Of a stretch of 64,000 nt of DNA, positions 26,916-39,755 are shown in pieces. The DNA comes from Siphonodentalium dalli (Eukaryota > Mollusca > Scaphopoda > Gadilida > Siphonodentaliidae). Below the pieces are notes generated by a model. That model was not told the origin of the DNA and searched no databases. It was given only the letters and a program-made list of their open reading frames with translations. The translations under genes and the position numbers were made by a program. The DNA lies in NCBI GenBank assembly GCA_032622095.1, contig CP136064.1, forward strand, positions 133,183,129-133,247,128. Direction: 5' to 3'. Every line of letters starts with the position of its first letter. Within the stretch, counting starts at the first letter, position 1.

Positions 26916-27039
26916 GGGGGGAGGGGGGGGCAAAAAAAAAACTGCAGTGTTTGCTGTTTGGGGGGGGGGGTACCCAAACCGAAGAAAACAGTTTTTTCCA
27001 CCCTGTGTCTGCAGTTTTTTTCCGGCCCCCCCCCCCCCC
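26916..27039. repeat. Small foldback with poly-G/poly-C outer arms
   Basis: GGGGGGGCAAAAAAAAAACTGCAG-type left arm and CTGCAGTTTTTTTCCGGCCC-type right arm, with an internal 11-G run. Shadow open frames on both strands across it are discounted. Confidence 0.75.
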
Positions 27040-27059
27040 TGGTTTGTTTGAGATTTCTC

Positions 27060-28017
27060 GACGTTCTGCGTCAAAAATCATGACTGATTCAGAGAAACTG
27101 TCGCCCGTCAACTCCATACAAAACTGGCACGCTGTACAAACATAGCCCATCTTATCATATATATATGAAAAGAGTGGAGTACTTTCTACCTGGATATGTT
27201 AATATATTTATATATATTGAAATAATAGGCAGAAATTTAACCCTCCCGCAATTTCATAAAATTCGAAATGTAGCCATCGCCAGTTGACTGGATCTAAGAA
27301 TGATAGAATAATGCGTAGTATTTGCTTTTATTTAATATAGAACACACATAGCAAGTGTAAATTGCGAACTTTCCATCCGTATTCACACTATTAGAAAAGT
27401 ATCAAAATCCAAGATGGCGTCCAATATGACATTCAGTTTTAATTGTAATACTTAGTGAAAGGAGATAAGAAAAATCCAGAAAAGAAATGTCCCCATTATA
27501 TTATATTATTGTAATGACCACGTAGAATAACATTTCATATTAAACATTATTTTCACCATTAATATATCTTATCAAATGGTAAAATATTAGGCAAGAATTT
27601 ATCCCGCCGTTCAATGTAATAGAATTCGAAATAAAGCTATCGCCTGGGAACGGAACCACGAATGATCGCATAATGCACAATATTTTGTTTTATTTATGGC
27701 GCGTACACATGACGGGCAAGAAAATGCCAGGTATGTCCCATGTGACTTACTTGACCAATGAAAAAAATAATACAGGAACATATCTGATGGAGGTAGTGCA
27801 CTGGTATTGTGTCGCCTGTGGGCGATATATATTCACCTTGATTGGTGGTCATCGGTATCCGTTAAATAATCTGTAACGGATACCCTGGTAACAGTTCACG
27901 CACTTGAGTTATGATCCATCAATAGTATCGCCTGTTTCAACAACTGATTTCGTAATTCCATTTTAGATGAGATGACCGAATCGCTGAATTATTAATTAGC
28001 TAGAGGTTATCGGCCGC
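27060..28017. other. AT-rich spacer, no feature
   Basis: Two weakly related blocks (about 27,235-27,345 and 27,590-27,700, sharing AATTTATCCC/TTTAACCC and GAATGATAGAATAATGC-like words) suggest an old duplication. No coding support. Confidence 0.4.
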
Positions 28018-28326
28018 AATAAGTAGAACGCTGCCCGCGTCATAAGTAACAAAAAGTCGGCCAATAAGTAGAAAACGCGGTCAATAAGTAACAAAACGTC
28101 GGCCAATAAGTAGAAAACGCGGCCAATAAGTCAAGGTAACGTAAATTACGTCATACGTAATTAGCTCGATCGGCAAAGAATATTGGGTCGATGGAAGATA
28201 GACTGCAGTTGATTTCGGATGATTACGGACAGTCACAGTTTTTGGGAGTAAATATACATGTACGTGGATGAACTACATGTATGCGTATCAATACCATTCC
28301 CAGTGGAAACTGACAGTACTGTGAAA
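28018..28326 (+). repeat. AATAAGTA unit array followed by ACGTCATACGTAATTAGCTC block
   Basis: About five 20-bp units alternating CCAATAAGTAGAAAACGCGG and CCAATAAGTAACAAAAAGTC, then a 179-bp block (28,148-28,326) that recurs in direct orientation at 32,770-32,956. Confidence 0.8.
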
Positions 28327-28473
28327 TCGCTGCAAGTTCTTCACTAAGTTCACAAGAATAAAAATTGCTGGAATAATTTTTAATTTAATAAAACACACAA
28401 TGGTATATCTATGTTAATATATTCATCCTGTGAAACAATTATTGCCATTGTTGCTAATTAATAAAATACTTAT

Positions 28474-28608
28474 TAATTGGTTGTTTCCACATTGACCGAG
28501 TTATGAGGCCTCGGTCTGTCGTATTAGCCTTCGGCCTGCGGCCTCAGGCCAATACGACAAACCTCGGCCTCATAACTCGGCCAATATGGAAACAACCAAT
28601 TAATAACA
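28474..28608. repeat. MITE-like hairpin, about 65-bp arms
   Basis: TTATTAATTGGTTGTTTCCA at the left pairs with its complement ending at 28,608. The interior GAGTTATGAGGCC pairs with GGCCTCATAACTC and TGTCGTATT with AATACGACA. Confidence 0.85.
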
Positions 28609-28648
28609 TATAGGGCCTATTATTAATTAGCTGTAGGTTATCGGCCGC

Positions 28649-28764
28649 AATAAGTAGAACGCTGCCCGGGTCATAAGTAACAAAAAGTCGGCCAATAAGT
28701 AGAAAACGCGGCCAATAAGTAACAAAAAGTCGGCCAATAAGTAGAAAACGCGGCCAATAAGTCA
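28649..28764 (+). repeat. Second AATAAGTA unit array
   Basis: Direct copy of 28,018-28,132, including the leader GGTTATCGGCCGC, but lacking the following 179-bp block. Confidence 0.8.
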
Positions 28765-30369
28765 AGGTGACGTAAATGGCCTAAAATTCCTTAAATCGAC
28801 ATGTAGTTTGCAATCAAATCGAATTTTTTTTTGTCGATATGCCGGTTATCATCATCATAATATGAAAATATAGTATGTGTGGAATGTGTCACGTTAAAAT
28901 GAGCACCGGAGGATCATGTTCCTATTTTTCAGATGCCATGAAAACGGTAGGCATTTTTATGCATGTTTTCTCCGTTACCAACCCGAAAAGGTAGTATATG
29001 GTTACGTGCAGTCCATTTAAACATGTGGCAACAGTTTTATATTGTCAGAATCAATACACTATGGTGGCTATAGTCACATGCATGCAATTTTATAAAATAC
29101 TCATGATTCTAGCTGTCACTAGCCATATGTTTGGGGTCAATGGCTACCCGTATATCTTAGGATTACCGTGCAATTAAAAATTCATTCCGAATCGAACACT
29201 CTCTATCACTCTATTTGGTTTATAAACAGACAAAATTGGCCAATTTCTTATGTGGGGATATATACGTTTTCGAAAACAAAACATGTGGAAAATATTGATG
29301 TGGCGTTTGTGATATGCGACACACATATATTACAGTGGGCGTGGTAACGGAGAAAACATATTTTGGGTCTTTATGTTCCTAAATATTGCGAATCGTTGAT
29401 ACACACTAAATTTTGAATAATATGTGCCACAAACGTGTTCGGTTGAATTTCTAACTTCGCTCGAAACATATTAACTATTATTTGAAACTACATGCATGCA
29501 GTCCCATGTACTTTGAATGTGTATGTGTTTCCAGTAAACCCATATCATTGATCTATGCTGGTGCACACAATTCTGTGCATCTAAAAATAAGACCTGCATA
29601 ATCATGCCATTCAATTTTATTTAATTACATAAATATAAGAATGTGTTAATATATGTCGAACAAGGAATACCTGACAATTCAAACGCCCGATGTAATATTA
29701 GCATGGACATGATGGTAACGGAGAAAAAACCTATATATAGTTATATACGACATGTATGCAAGTTTATGAATGAGGAATATTTTGCTATACTCAAACCGGT
29801 TTTGGACAAGTTTCCAAAACAAGACAGTCAATGACTGTGTGGTCGCTCACCAGACTGCAAAGAATGATAAGACTGTGACTCTGGAGATCACAACAGTCAG
29901 AACTTTTCATAATCACTTTAAAAGAAGTAGATCTAAACAGGATATGTGGCTAGAGAGACTTCACGTATGTATATTGGTGAAAATCCACCTTGAAATTACC
30001 AACTGTACACTACTGATCAGCCCCTACTCCAGCTCAACAAGTCCCCTCCCGACTGGGCTTCAGACTCCCAAGTCTTAGGTTGGAATTTCACAACCGACAA
30101 TTCGAAATTAATTTTAAATAGCTAGTAGCCTTCAATTAATTTCCTGCCTATATAAATCAATATAATAAATGTCATCGTTACTAGTGTCATCACATTGAGT
30201 CTATATGTCTAAACATGACAAACACGTGAAATTATCACCGTTGTCAAAGACACCGTAATCCTCTCCGCAACATTCATGAAACCACTTGCCACAATCTGAG
30301 CACAACACCCATTCGTCGCGTTTACTGGGGTCGAGTGGATCATCATAAACCCATCCTCACTTCCCACAA

Positions 30370-30840
30370 GGATACGCATCTTGACAGTTATGTTCCGCAC
30401 TCTTTTTTGAAGCTCGCTTGCCTTTGATGACCATGGACCATTATAGACTCGCGAACATGTGGTGCAGACATCGTTGTAAACTTCCAATTGCATTTCAGTT
30501 CGGATTCACCATTTGAAGCTAGAAACTTTAAACAATTGGCGCAGAAACATGACGTTTCTCTGGTAGCGGGCGCTTTCGTTGAGGTGAATAAATGCGACAT
30601 TAACCTTGGTGTGATTGCCCCAATCACAAAATGCGGCGGTGTTCTGTATCACACATTTACCGGTCTTCACTGCAACGTCAACCAACCTCTTGGAGGTCCC
30701 TCCAACTCCATCACACGGCCCCTTTCCATGACCTGCTTCCAATTATTGCCAGGTAGCTTTCACGCCCATCTTAGAATGATTACTGACAAGGATGAAGATA
30801 TGTCTGTTTCGATATTGGCTGGTGGGTGAATCCGAAATGT
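30370..30840 (-). pseudogene. Decayed multi-copy orphan ORF with HGKGPCDGVGG motif
   Basis: The minus-strand reading gives GVKATWQ, an in-frame stop, then LEAGHGKGPCDGVGGTSKR and a block VDVAVKTGKCVIQNTAAFCD. It continues to about 30,506, then a stop and further coding-like sequence (NDVCTTCSRVYNG) to about 30,390. The (T/S)HGKGxCDGVGG..KR signature is one I remember from highly repeated proteins of cnidarians, molluscs and arthropods with suspected transposon origin; their biochemistry is not known to me. Stops and lack of flanking domains make this copy dead. Plus-strand frames over it are shadows. Confidence 0.55.
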
Positions 30841-30867
30841 ATAGTGGATGTATTTGACACCAGGAAC

Positions 30868-31425
30868 AATATATAACACCCTTTGTTTGACCTAAATCGG
30901 CCAAGGGGCTGAGAGATAGCATGGGTGTCCTATTTTGAACCCCTCTGGACAGCGACAATTCTGGATCAGGTTGAGGTGTGTGAGGTATTTGGAAAGAGTG
31001 CCTGGGGAGGCGCACCCTACAACACCCTTTGTTTAACCTAAATCGGTCAACGGGACGCGAAATGGCATGGATGTCCTATTTGAACCCTTATGATCCGGGG
31101 TGGTGTGAAAGGGGTGAATATTTAGATTATCTTGGGGCATCCTTTGTTTTACCTATATCGACCAAGGGGTCGAGAAATGCCATGGGTGCCATATTTGAAC
31201 GTCTCTGGTGTCCATTTTGGATCGTGGTGTGGTGAAGGGGGGGGGGGGTATTTAGATTGGCTCCCTACACACACCTTTTGTTTGACCTAAATCGGCTGAG
31301 AAAGGCATGGTGCCATATTTGTACCCTTCTGGATGGCGGCCACTTTGGATCTGGATGGGTGCGTGGATAGAATATCTGTGGGAGGGGGGGGGGGGGCACC
31401 ACACAAAACCCTTTGTTTGACATAA
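30868..31425 (+). repeat. Tandem repeat, about 120-150 bp, 4-5 copies
   Basis: CCTTTGTTTGACCTAAATCG begins copies near 30,878, 31,025, 31,143, 31,276 and 31,410. Copies include a GCATGG.TG.C.TATTTGAACC block and G-runs of varied length. Confidence 0.8.
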
Positions 31426-31639
31426 TTATAAAAATTTCGAATAAGTAATAAGGAATGGAAGTAACCTTTTAATCGGTACTGTAACGGGGTGAATATATCG
31501 TTAAGATAGATAACTCTGGTCGCCAGACAAGAAATCCATCATACATAACCCAACAGAAACTCATATGCAACTCTATGTCTGTCTGTAGCAGTGTGAGCAA
31601 TGGCAACCCGCACTGTCTCTTTGATTTTGCTATCCCATT

Positions 31640-31895
31640 TTGCCCGGATAGCCTGGCACAGTGTCCCACTTTGCCCAGTGCGGTGTCCTGATTTGCCCAA
31701 AGGCACGGTCAAAGTGGGACAAAACAAGAGGTTCCAAAAGGGACATACCTAAATGGTGTTTGATATCAATGATCACCCGATTATATGCGCCGATGAATTA
31801 TATACCAATCAACGGCTTTCCAGATTTTCGGCGAAAATCCTATCTAAAATTCCTTGAAAACATTTGGTGTCCCGCTTTGCCCGGGTCTCCCCTAT
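31640..31895. repeat. Possible MITE remnant with TTTGCCC/GGGCAAA words
   Basis: TTTTGCCCGG, CACTTTGCCC, GATTTGCCC and, at the other end, GCTTTGCCCGGGTCTCCCC, with inverted GTCAAAGTGGGACA near the middle. The arrangement looks like eroded termini of a DNA element. No duplication identified. Confidence 0.4.
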
Positions 31896-32769
31896 TTGTA
31901 ATTAACCGGGTTAGTTTTTTGTGTTGAACTGAGTCAAACAAACCCAGACTGCCGATATAGTATCGCCAAGGGTTCATATGTGCCTAAAGAATGACCTTCG
32001 CTGGTAACGGAGAAAACGGTAACGGAGAAAACCGCATATTGTTTAGAGCCATATATAAAAGTCTTGTGATATTAATTTCAACATGCTCACGTGATATTTT
32101 GGGCTTGATAGACGTTCCGTCAGATGAGATTAGCAGTTGTAGTTAACTCGTCGATTTTCTATGTTTTATGGTGGTAACGGAGAAAACATCCTTAAATAAA
32201 CTGTTTTGGGAGTGGCAACTCATCTCTTGTTATTTCTACATATGATTCATTTTTATTTAGAGCTATATGTTCCCCAGGTTACACGTGAAACTGCGTTTCT
32301 TTGTATAAAATTAGGCACGTACAGCAAGTTGTGTCTGTCAGTTATGACGATTTAAATTGATGGTAACGGAGAAAACACCGTTTTCACGGACAACATACCA
32401 TGGTGGACTGCTTCCAAATATAGTAACGTTATAGAATACTCGGTTTTTAATGCGAGAATCGGTCATACAAGTGAGATAATTACATAGCACTTGTATAATA
32501 TAGTAACGGATTACTCAAGTTTCTGAGCTCATGAAATCGGATACCCAATAACGGACATCCCAAAAACAGCCAATTTTGTCACTCAAACCTCCCATTTGTG
32601 AAATATAAGGAAGCCCACCGGATTTTTCTATGTGATATATATTTGCCATAAGACCCCTGTTTAATGATATGTTGCCATTGAGATGGCGGTCGGGACATGC
32701 ATGAGATACACCCCTCGGACACGTATTTGCCATTTTTGCGCTATAAGGAATTTTGGGCCAAATTTATGA

Positions 32770-32956
32770 CGTCATACGTAATTAGCTCGATCGCCAAAGA
32801 ATATTGGGTCGATGGAAGATAGATTGCAGTTGATTTTCGGATGAATTACGGACAGTTACTGTTTTTGGGAGTAAATATATACATTTAGGCCTACGTGGAT
32901 GAACTACATGTATCCGTATCAATATCATTCCCAGTGGAAACTGACAGTACTGTGAA
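32770..32956 (+). repeat. Direct copy of 28,148-28,326
   Basis: Begins ACGTCATACGTAATTAGCTC and ends CTGACAGTACTGTGAA, with a few substitutions and a short insertion relative to the first copy 4.6 kb upstream. Confidence 0.9.
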
Positions 32957-35262
32957 TGGGAATGAGTCATTGCTCATTTTGGGGTCGTTTGGCCGAAAAA
33001 ACATGGCCACCAGCAGCCATCTTGGATTTTACTCTTTGCATCTAATCTCGCATTTACCCTAATATATGCTCTTATGAAGAATATCATGTTTATATGGTGG
33101 CACTCGTATCACCACCAAAGCAAATCAATGTTAACCCTTTCTATACTAAATATTCCTATAAATTATATATAGTATTATATGGACATGTGCGTAGGAACAC
33201 ATAGCTATAGAGGGTTTCCGTTGACGGAGGACGTCCATGTGAGATTTCCAGCTGTACACCCCCTTGAACCAGGCCAAACTCAACTCCCAAGTTCACATAA
33301 TTCAAATATGGCACCCCTCCCATCTGTTTTGAATTTCCCACCTGGCACCTCACATGTCTTGTTTTTGTTTGTTTTAACTTGAATTTTGACTGAACACCGG
33401 GGAGATAGGAACATAGAGGAAATTTCAAACCAATATTTCGGCAAAAAGTAGGAAGAAATGCAAAACAATTTCTAAAACAACAAATTCCACATACATTACT
33501 GGTTGGAAAATCAGACTACCAGAACAATTTCGACCCATTGTTGTTGTAAAATTACCATCTAATATTGTGTTTGTTATGAAATTTCCAACTAGTGGAAATT
33601 TTACCATAGTTGGGGGGGGTCCCATGTCCCCCTGTATGTTTGGTAACGAAATATATACCACAGCTCCACGAACCACGCCAAATCCACAAATCAAGAACAC
33701 ACTCATATAGGGTCTCAATGGGTGTGGGGTCATCTGGTTTGCCACAAAACCATAATAACTTGTATCACCCCACATATGCATGTACAATGAAATTTTAACA
33801 TAGGTGTGTACCTATTTCCAAATAACGTGACCACTTTCTCATTATATAGAAGGTCTTTATGCATATATGAGAGCAGCAACGTGGCTACAGGTCGGTTGGT
33901 GCCTCATCCCACCGACAACGGTAATCCATGTCAACAGTTGGAAATTTAATAATGTAATGAATTGCCAATATGGACTATAGGTTGTTTACCGGACGCAATT
34001 CACTTGAACCAGCACGACCAAATACTGTTCTGATTGAGCTCAATCAACGCCATCTAACCCGCCGCTTTCTAACGGGCGTAATCTTTGCAGCAAGAAAATA
34101 TCAGAGTACAATTGTACCTGATATTTTCTTGCATATATTGTTTTGCAGCTACATGTGAACGCGCCACTAATGTAGAAATGCGCAATGACAAGAGGAAATT
34201 GTCATCCATATTTGTTATTAGACGAGTATCACAATTTTAATTGTAAGACTTAGTGAACGGGCATACGACACATACAGAAAGGGAACGTCCCCAGTGGTAT
34301 ATTGTATATCATTGTAATGATAACATAGAAAATTTAATATCAAACAGATTCACCAATAATCCATATTATCAATTGATGAAATAATAGACACAAAACATAA
34401 CCACAAATATAGTCACAAACTTCCACAAAAATGCGCCACTGAAGATTGTAGTCCAGACCAAAAAGAAAGGAGCATAACTTTTGGAATTCATTTGTGCTGA
34501 ATACGATAAGGAAACAAACAAAAACTGAATTCCCATCCAAAATGGCGGTTAATTTTAATGTCAACACTTTGTGAACAACAATTTCTAATACGATATGCGG
34601 AAAAAGAACGTCTCATGTGGTATTATTTATAGCGATGTATTAGCTAGAATATGTGTTCATATATGAATAGCATAAATAGAAGGGTCTCTTTAAATTCCTT
34701 GATTCATTCCCGACATTTAAATTCCCCGCCGTTTGGAATAACCTATCCAAAGAACTTCGATCGGAACCGACACGATGCAATTTAAAAAAAAAAATGATCA
34801 GTAAATTCATCGATTCATATCCCACGTCAGTGACTTGTAATAACACATACTGCCCAGAATGCGTACGTTAACGATGGCACCATAACTCTTAATATCAAGC
34901 ATGTATAGTTCGTTCTAGATTTGTTGATCGCGATTTACTATTTAGTACATGTGTGACGCTTCAAACCAGTATGCACCGTGCAACGACTCCACACCTTCCA
35001 TCACATTCGACAATATAATGTTCTAGTGTTCTAACTGGATCTCATCCAACTGGCCTGGCGGGTTTCTTTGAAAATGAGGGCAACCTTGGTTTACATGTAC
35101 ATAAATGTCTGTATTTAAGAAACCCGCTAGACCACATGCCACATGCACTCCCTCGGGTCCGTCAAAGAAGAGCATATGCATATACATATGTCTGATATAT
35201 ACTAACTACTACATTTAATCGTTGACATAACCGGAGTTGACACAATACAAATTATGATGGGG
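32957..35262. other. Spacer, no gene recognised; one 42-bp palindrome
   Basis: At 34,090-34,131, GCAAGAAAATATCAG pairs with CTGATATTTTCTTGC around GTACAATTGTAC. Otherwise only short frames without domains, for example 33,425-33,787 on the minus strand. Confidence 0.5.
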
Positions 35263-35494
35263 TTGGCAGGAAGACAGCCACGCACGAGGTTATGCCAACC
35301 CCAGGCTGAGTGCACCCCATTTGGGAGTCAGCATGATGTGGATCGTCATATATCCATATCTTGCTGATCCTCAACTGGGCAAGTAACTGATCTTATGCAC
35401 TTGACGATTCAATCCTATTTATGATTATTTTTGTATTTCCTGTATTCTTGTATATTTAATGCACTTTTGCCAATAAATTATCTATCTATCTATC
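35263..35494 (+). mobile_element. LINE or SINE 3' tail with (ATCT)n end
   Basis: A sequence ending TGCACTTTTGCCAATAAATT followed by (ATCT)4 has the look of a CR1-like 3' UTR with microsatellite tail. The 5' limit is uncertain and no coding sequence is attached. Confidence 0.45.
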
Positions 35495-36423
35495 TAAATT
35501 GTTTCATATTAGATTAATCACAGACACGACAGACAGGACTGTCCACTACAATATTTCTAAACCAGGAGTGACTTCATGGGGGTCAGGACTCAGGGTGCTG
35601 CATGACCATTAATTAAATTATTTACTTTGACACATTCTTATGTATTGTCGTGTATACTATTTGATCTATATTTGATAGGTAGGATTACAGTTCGCTGTAG
35701 AAACTTATAATGCGCTAATAATACGCACATTGCCTTCCATATGGAGTTATCAGCCGAAAAACAAGTTGAGCTGTATTTTGTGGTATTGTACCTACATACC
35801 AGCTTTAATTAAATTTAGTTCAGTTAAGTTATCATCCCGAAACGACATATGCATAGAAGTGATGCACATACGGACAGACGACTTGATACGTATGGACTGA
35901 CGGACATACCAAAAACATAATAAGTCCCGCTTTATAAAGATGCAGTCGGGGTACCAGGTTATTTTTTTAAGAAACGTATATTACTTTGCATTTAGGTTCA
36001 AGTAACAAATAAAAATAACAAAACAATATTATTAGATATATTTAGGTTTAGTTTATATTTCGTTTTCAACATTTTTCTTCAACAGAAGCAGAAAACGGTG
36101 GTAAATCACACTTTTATAATGTTTTTTTTTTTGTAACTGGACCTCTGAATCCATTATAAAATGGGCGCATATATAAAATGAGATTACTTCGCAAAGATGT
36201 GTGACTACGTTTTCAGATTTTTGCAGCTTTCGGCCAGGAACCAGTCTGCTCAACAAGAGACATTGAGTGCGCGCAAATAAACATACACGAGAGTTGCAAA
36301 ACAATGACAAGACGACAGCCAGATAGAAATTTGCATTCACTAAGCAGTTATATTAACTTTGAGACGAAAAAATATTCATTAAAATGTACTTTTACTTCCA
36401 TGAACTAGAAATTTAGACAGTTG

Positions 36424-36890
36424 TTTGCTCAACCAGAGTAAGGGCACAATATCCCTCATATTCAATATGTCATTAATAATAATTTTTTCATGTGCACGTT
36501 CTCACGACTGCATGGTTACATAGAGTGACGCGGCGAAATGGGATTGGCGTGTACGCACTTATATTGCATGGGACCATGTCTGTTTGAACCATTCATGTGC
36601 ATGTTTCACATGTCATAATGTGTCCCATGCATGTAGAGGCGTGGCGACATGGGGTTAGGGTGTGCGTACTTATATTGCATTGTACGTTGTCTGGTCTATT
36701 TGATATTTAGTGACTATGTCATCAAGGCTGTTCAAATCGTCACAGAGGGGTGGCACAGGGGGTGGGGTTAAGTATACTTATATTGCATGCAACACTGTCC
36801 GGTCGGTTTGAATATTTCATGTGTATGTTCTCATAGATGGTCACAGCGGCGTAGTCGAGGGGTTGGGTATACATACTTGTATTGCATTTC
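36424..36890 (+). repeat. About 120-bp satellite, 3-4 copies, preceded by a single 66-bp minisatellite unit
   Basis: Copies share GTGGCGACATGGGGTTAGGG-like and CTTATATTGCATG-like words and a TCTGGTCTATTTGA-like word. The same family lies inverted at 44,190-44,775. The 66-bp unit at 36,424-36,486 belongs to the array at 37,351-37,620. Confidence 0.8.
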
Positions 36891-37350
36891 ATTATATAGG
36901 TAGCATGTTCTATTTGATATATCTTAAATTTGATATGTGTATTTGTGGTGACAACTCGATAAGTTGACGTTTCTTTTCTCAGCATCCGTCTTGGATTTTA
37001 CTCTTTGCATCATTCAAGTCTTCGGAATACGGTACAGCCCTCATGCATCTGTCCGACTGCATATTGGATGTCACGATTTGAATCTATCGGCAAACCATAT
37101 AGCCCACGTTTATGAGCAGGTAATTGTCAAATTGTACATGCACGATCACGCTTCATATCTAGGGGTAATTTGACCATGCAAGCATCATGTGCTTGGTCGT
37201 GAGTACATCAGATATCTCGTTCTGATAGATGCGTACATATCAATTTCTAATATTAACTTTATAACATTTCCCAATGTATGTGACAATTTTTTTGTAAAAT
37301 AATTCATGGGCGATCTGATGCATGCATCTTCTTTTCTTGTTAATAATAAT

Positions 37351-37620
37351 TTGAATTTGCTCGACCAGTGTAAGGGCACAATATCCCTCATATCCAATAT
37401 GTCATTCATAATAATTTGAATTTGCTCGACCAGTGTAAGGGCACAATATCCCTCATATTCAATATGTCATTCATAATTATTGTATTTGCTCGACCAGTGT
37501 AAGGGCACAATATCCCTCATATTCAATATGTCATTCATAATAATTGTATATATTTGCTCGACCAGAGTAAGGCCACAATATCCCTCATATTCAATATGTA
37601 ATTGTATTTGCTCTACCAGA
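37351..37620 (+). repeat. Minisatellite, about 66 bp x 4-5
   Basis: TTTGCTCGACCAGTGTAAGG, GCACAATATCCCTCATAT, TCAATATGTCATTCATAATA repeats starting near 37,351, 37,417, 37,480, 37,548 and 37,605. Confidence 0.9.
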
Positions 37621-37659
37621 GTATTCTTTATGGGCGATATCTTAATCTCGATGGGCTTA

Positions 37660-37830
37660 GATTTGCATTCAAGTAATGAAATTCGTCGCCAACATTTTCA
37701 TCATCACATAGTGGGCATATTGTTTTCCAGATTCGTCCGAATCTGCCCATCTGTCCTTTTCTACCGGTAGGCGATGGTTGCTTGTTCGAAATCTGCACAT
37801 GGGAAGGTGTCTGAAAACTCATTCCCAAAT
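37660..37830 (-). pseudogene. C-terminal fragment of a LINE ORF2
   Basis: The minus frame contains ISNKQPSPTGRKGQMGRFGR, then CPLCDDENVGDEFHYL, matching the terminal Cys/His module seen in LINE-A (CPLC..GDEFHYL). RT blocks are absent. It is an isolated relic, probably from a relative of LINE-A. Confidence 0.65.
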
Positions 37831-37879
37831 AGTTTCTGTAGAAGTTACTTCTCGGGTTAACACCTGCCGGGCACCGAAC

Positions 37880-39750
37880 AAATATGCCGACTTTGGCTAG
37901 TTCTCAGTATAACGGCGGTGATCGTGGCCGCGACATAGACCACAACGTGAATGAGAGCTGACCGATCGAAATGCTCGTAGGTTTGGCTCGCGGTAAATGG
38001 GTTAGCCTGATAATACACTTCTACACAAATATTCTTGTGCGAGTTTAACCATTTCTACATGTATACTAACTACTAATTGACGAGTAGTTCACTTAGAAAT
38101 TGTCCACATAATAAGTTCAACAATCGGCCATATGTCGTTATTATCTAAACATTTCCCACCGTGAATGTCAATTCTTCTACAAGTTCTGCACTTGTATTAC
38201 ATGTATATTAAAAAATTAAGATATTAATGTTACTGGAGGAATGACGTTATTAATTTTATGCAAAAAGTTATATACACGTACGCCAAAAATATGAATACGT
38301 GATATGTTAATTTCCAACCTGCGTGGTAGAGAGAAAGTTGCAATTTCCCATGGCATCCGATGGTTAAGATTTTTTCTGGGTATTTTTTTGTTCCCTGAAA
38401 GGTCGGAGGACGGCAAAGGAATTTTCCAAAATTTGAAACTCTGCTTGCATCCACAAGAGGGCAATCAGTTGGAAATTTAAATGGCCATCATTAGCAGCTG
38501 CATAAAGATATCGGATATCTACAGTGCGCTATTGTATTTTAATGTATGTTAGTTGTGAACAGTTTGGGAAAGGGTCATGCATGTGATACTCACTGTTAAA
38601 CGAGGATGACTGGTACCACAGGGATATCAAAACTAAGGCACCGAATACGTTCATGATCACTCTTCGTGTTTACTCTTGTATTATCTTAACATCCACATGC
38701 AAAAATCAAGCACATTGTTCAAACAGCATTACAATTTGTTTGACACGCGCTTTCACTCTCAAGATGATAAACAGGCACTTAAACGGCGTGTACATATATG
38801 TAGGCTATATCTTCTGATTGTCGAAAAACATCCGCAGTCCAACTCCTTACGGCTTGTGAATCAGCTTTGACCTTTGAATTTATTATGAAACTCGAGTCGA
38901 CTGTATCACCACTTGACTTTTAGTTTCCGTAGAACGTGGATTGTCTGTCGATCGTGGCTAATAGGTCCCCGGATTTTCGGCGGGAACATAGTAATTGTTG
39001 CCGAGTACACATAAATTAGACCTACTATTATCTGCGCGTATAGTACAGTAAATTATAGTATTTCCTGATGGTTCTGACCTTTATAGATAATGAGTTTATT
39101 TATCGTCCCGAATGAAATAACTTGTTTCGTTTTGGGTTTTCTATTGACCGAAATGGAATGAATAATATTATAGGTGTAAATATACTACGCATCACATATT
39201 GAGTGATAAAGTTCACAAACTAATAGGCCTATAGGTTGTGCTTACTCCAGTATATTGCAAATTACATTATGCCTGAGGCAGACTGCCGAGGTTCCACAAG
39301 TACATAAACTAGCACACATATACTATACACATATTCTTCACATTTAAACCGTTCATGAATAGTACATACCCAGAACGACACGAGTGTGCTAATGAGTTTT
39401 GATAGGGTACGAGTTCTAGTGCGGAAGAATATAACGAGAGGCACATGTACTTGTATCGACAAACTCGTGAACACACGTGTCGCTCTGTGTTTATTACACA
39501 CCACCGTCCAATAGAATCCGTCAATTAAAAACAAAACAGACTTAGGCCTACAAGGTTTATTCAGTCGCATACAGGGAAGCTTGTTTTGTCATGTGTTGTG
39601 ATGCTTTATTGTATAGTTCCGGTTTCATGGTTGTTCAAGTCAACGTCATTTACGTCATGTGACGTCAATGGGGTCCGTATGGAACATGTGATCCACACGG
39701 ACTTGTAAACATGGAACAGCAGGAACGCTGTATAATTATAGGAACAAGCG
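37880..39750. other. AT-rich spacer, no feature
   Basis: Only short open frames without domains or repeats that I can support. Confidence 0.5.
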
Positions 39751-39755
39751 TTTAA

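Larger units (their letters stand above)
28965..32376. repeat. Dispersed 15-mer GGTAACGGAGAAAAC
   Basis: Exact copies on the plus strand at 29,343, 32,003, 32,018 (head to tail), 32,173 and 32,362; one on the minus strand at 28,965-28,979; a one-base-longer A-run variant at 29,714. The last four are spaced 15, 155 and 189 bp. Weak flanking similarity (TTTAGAGCYATAT) hints at a degenerate tandem repeat of about 170-190 bp in which this block is conserved. Confidence 0.8.

Noticed and set aside
28148-28160. ACGTCATACGTAATT as a regulatory CRE site
   Set aside because: It lies at the start of a dispersed repeat block, with no gene or promoter nearby to support regulation.
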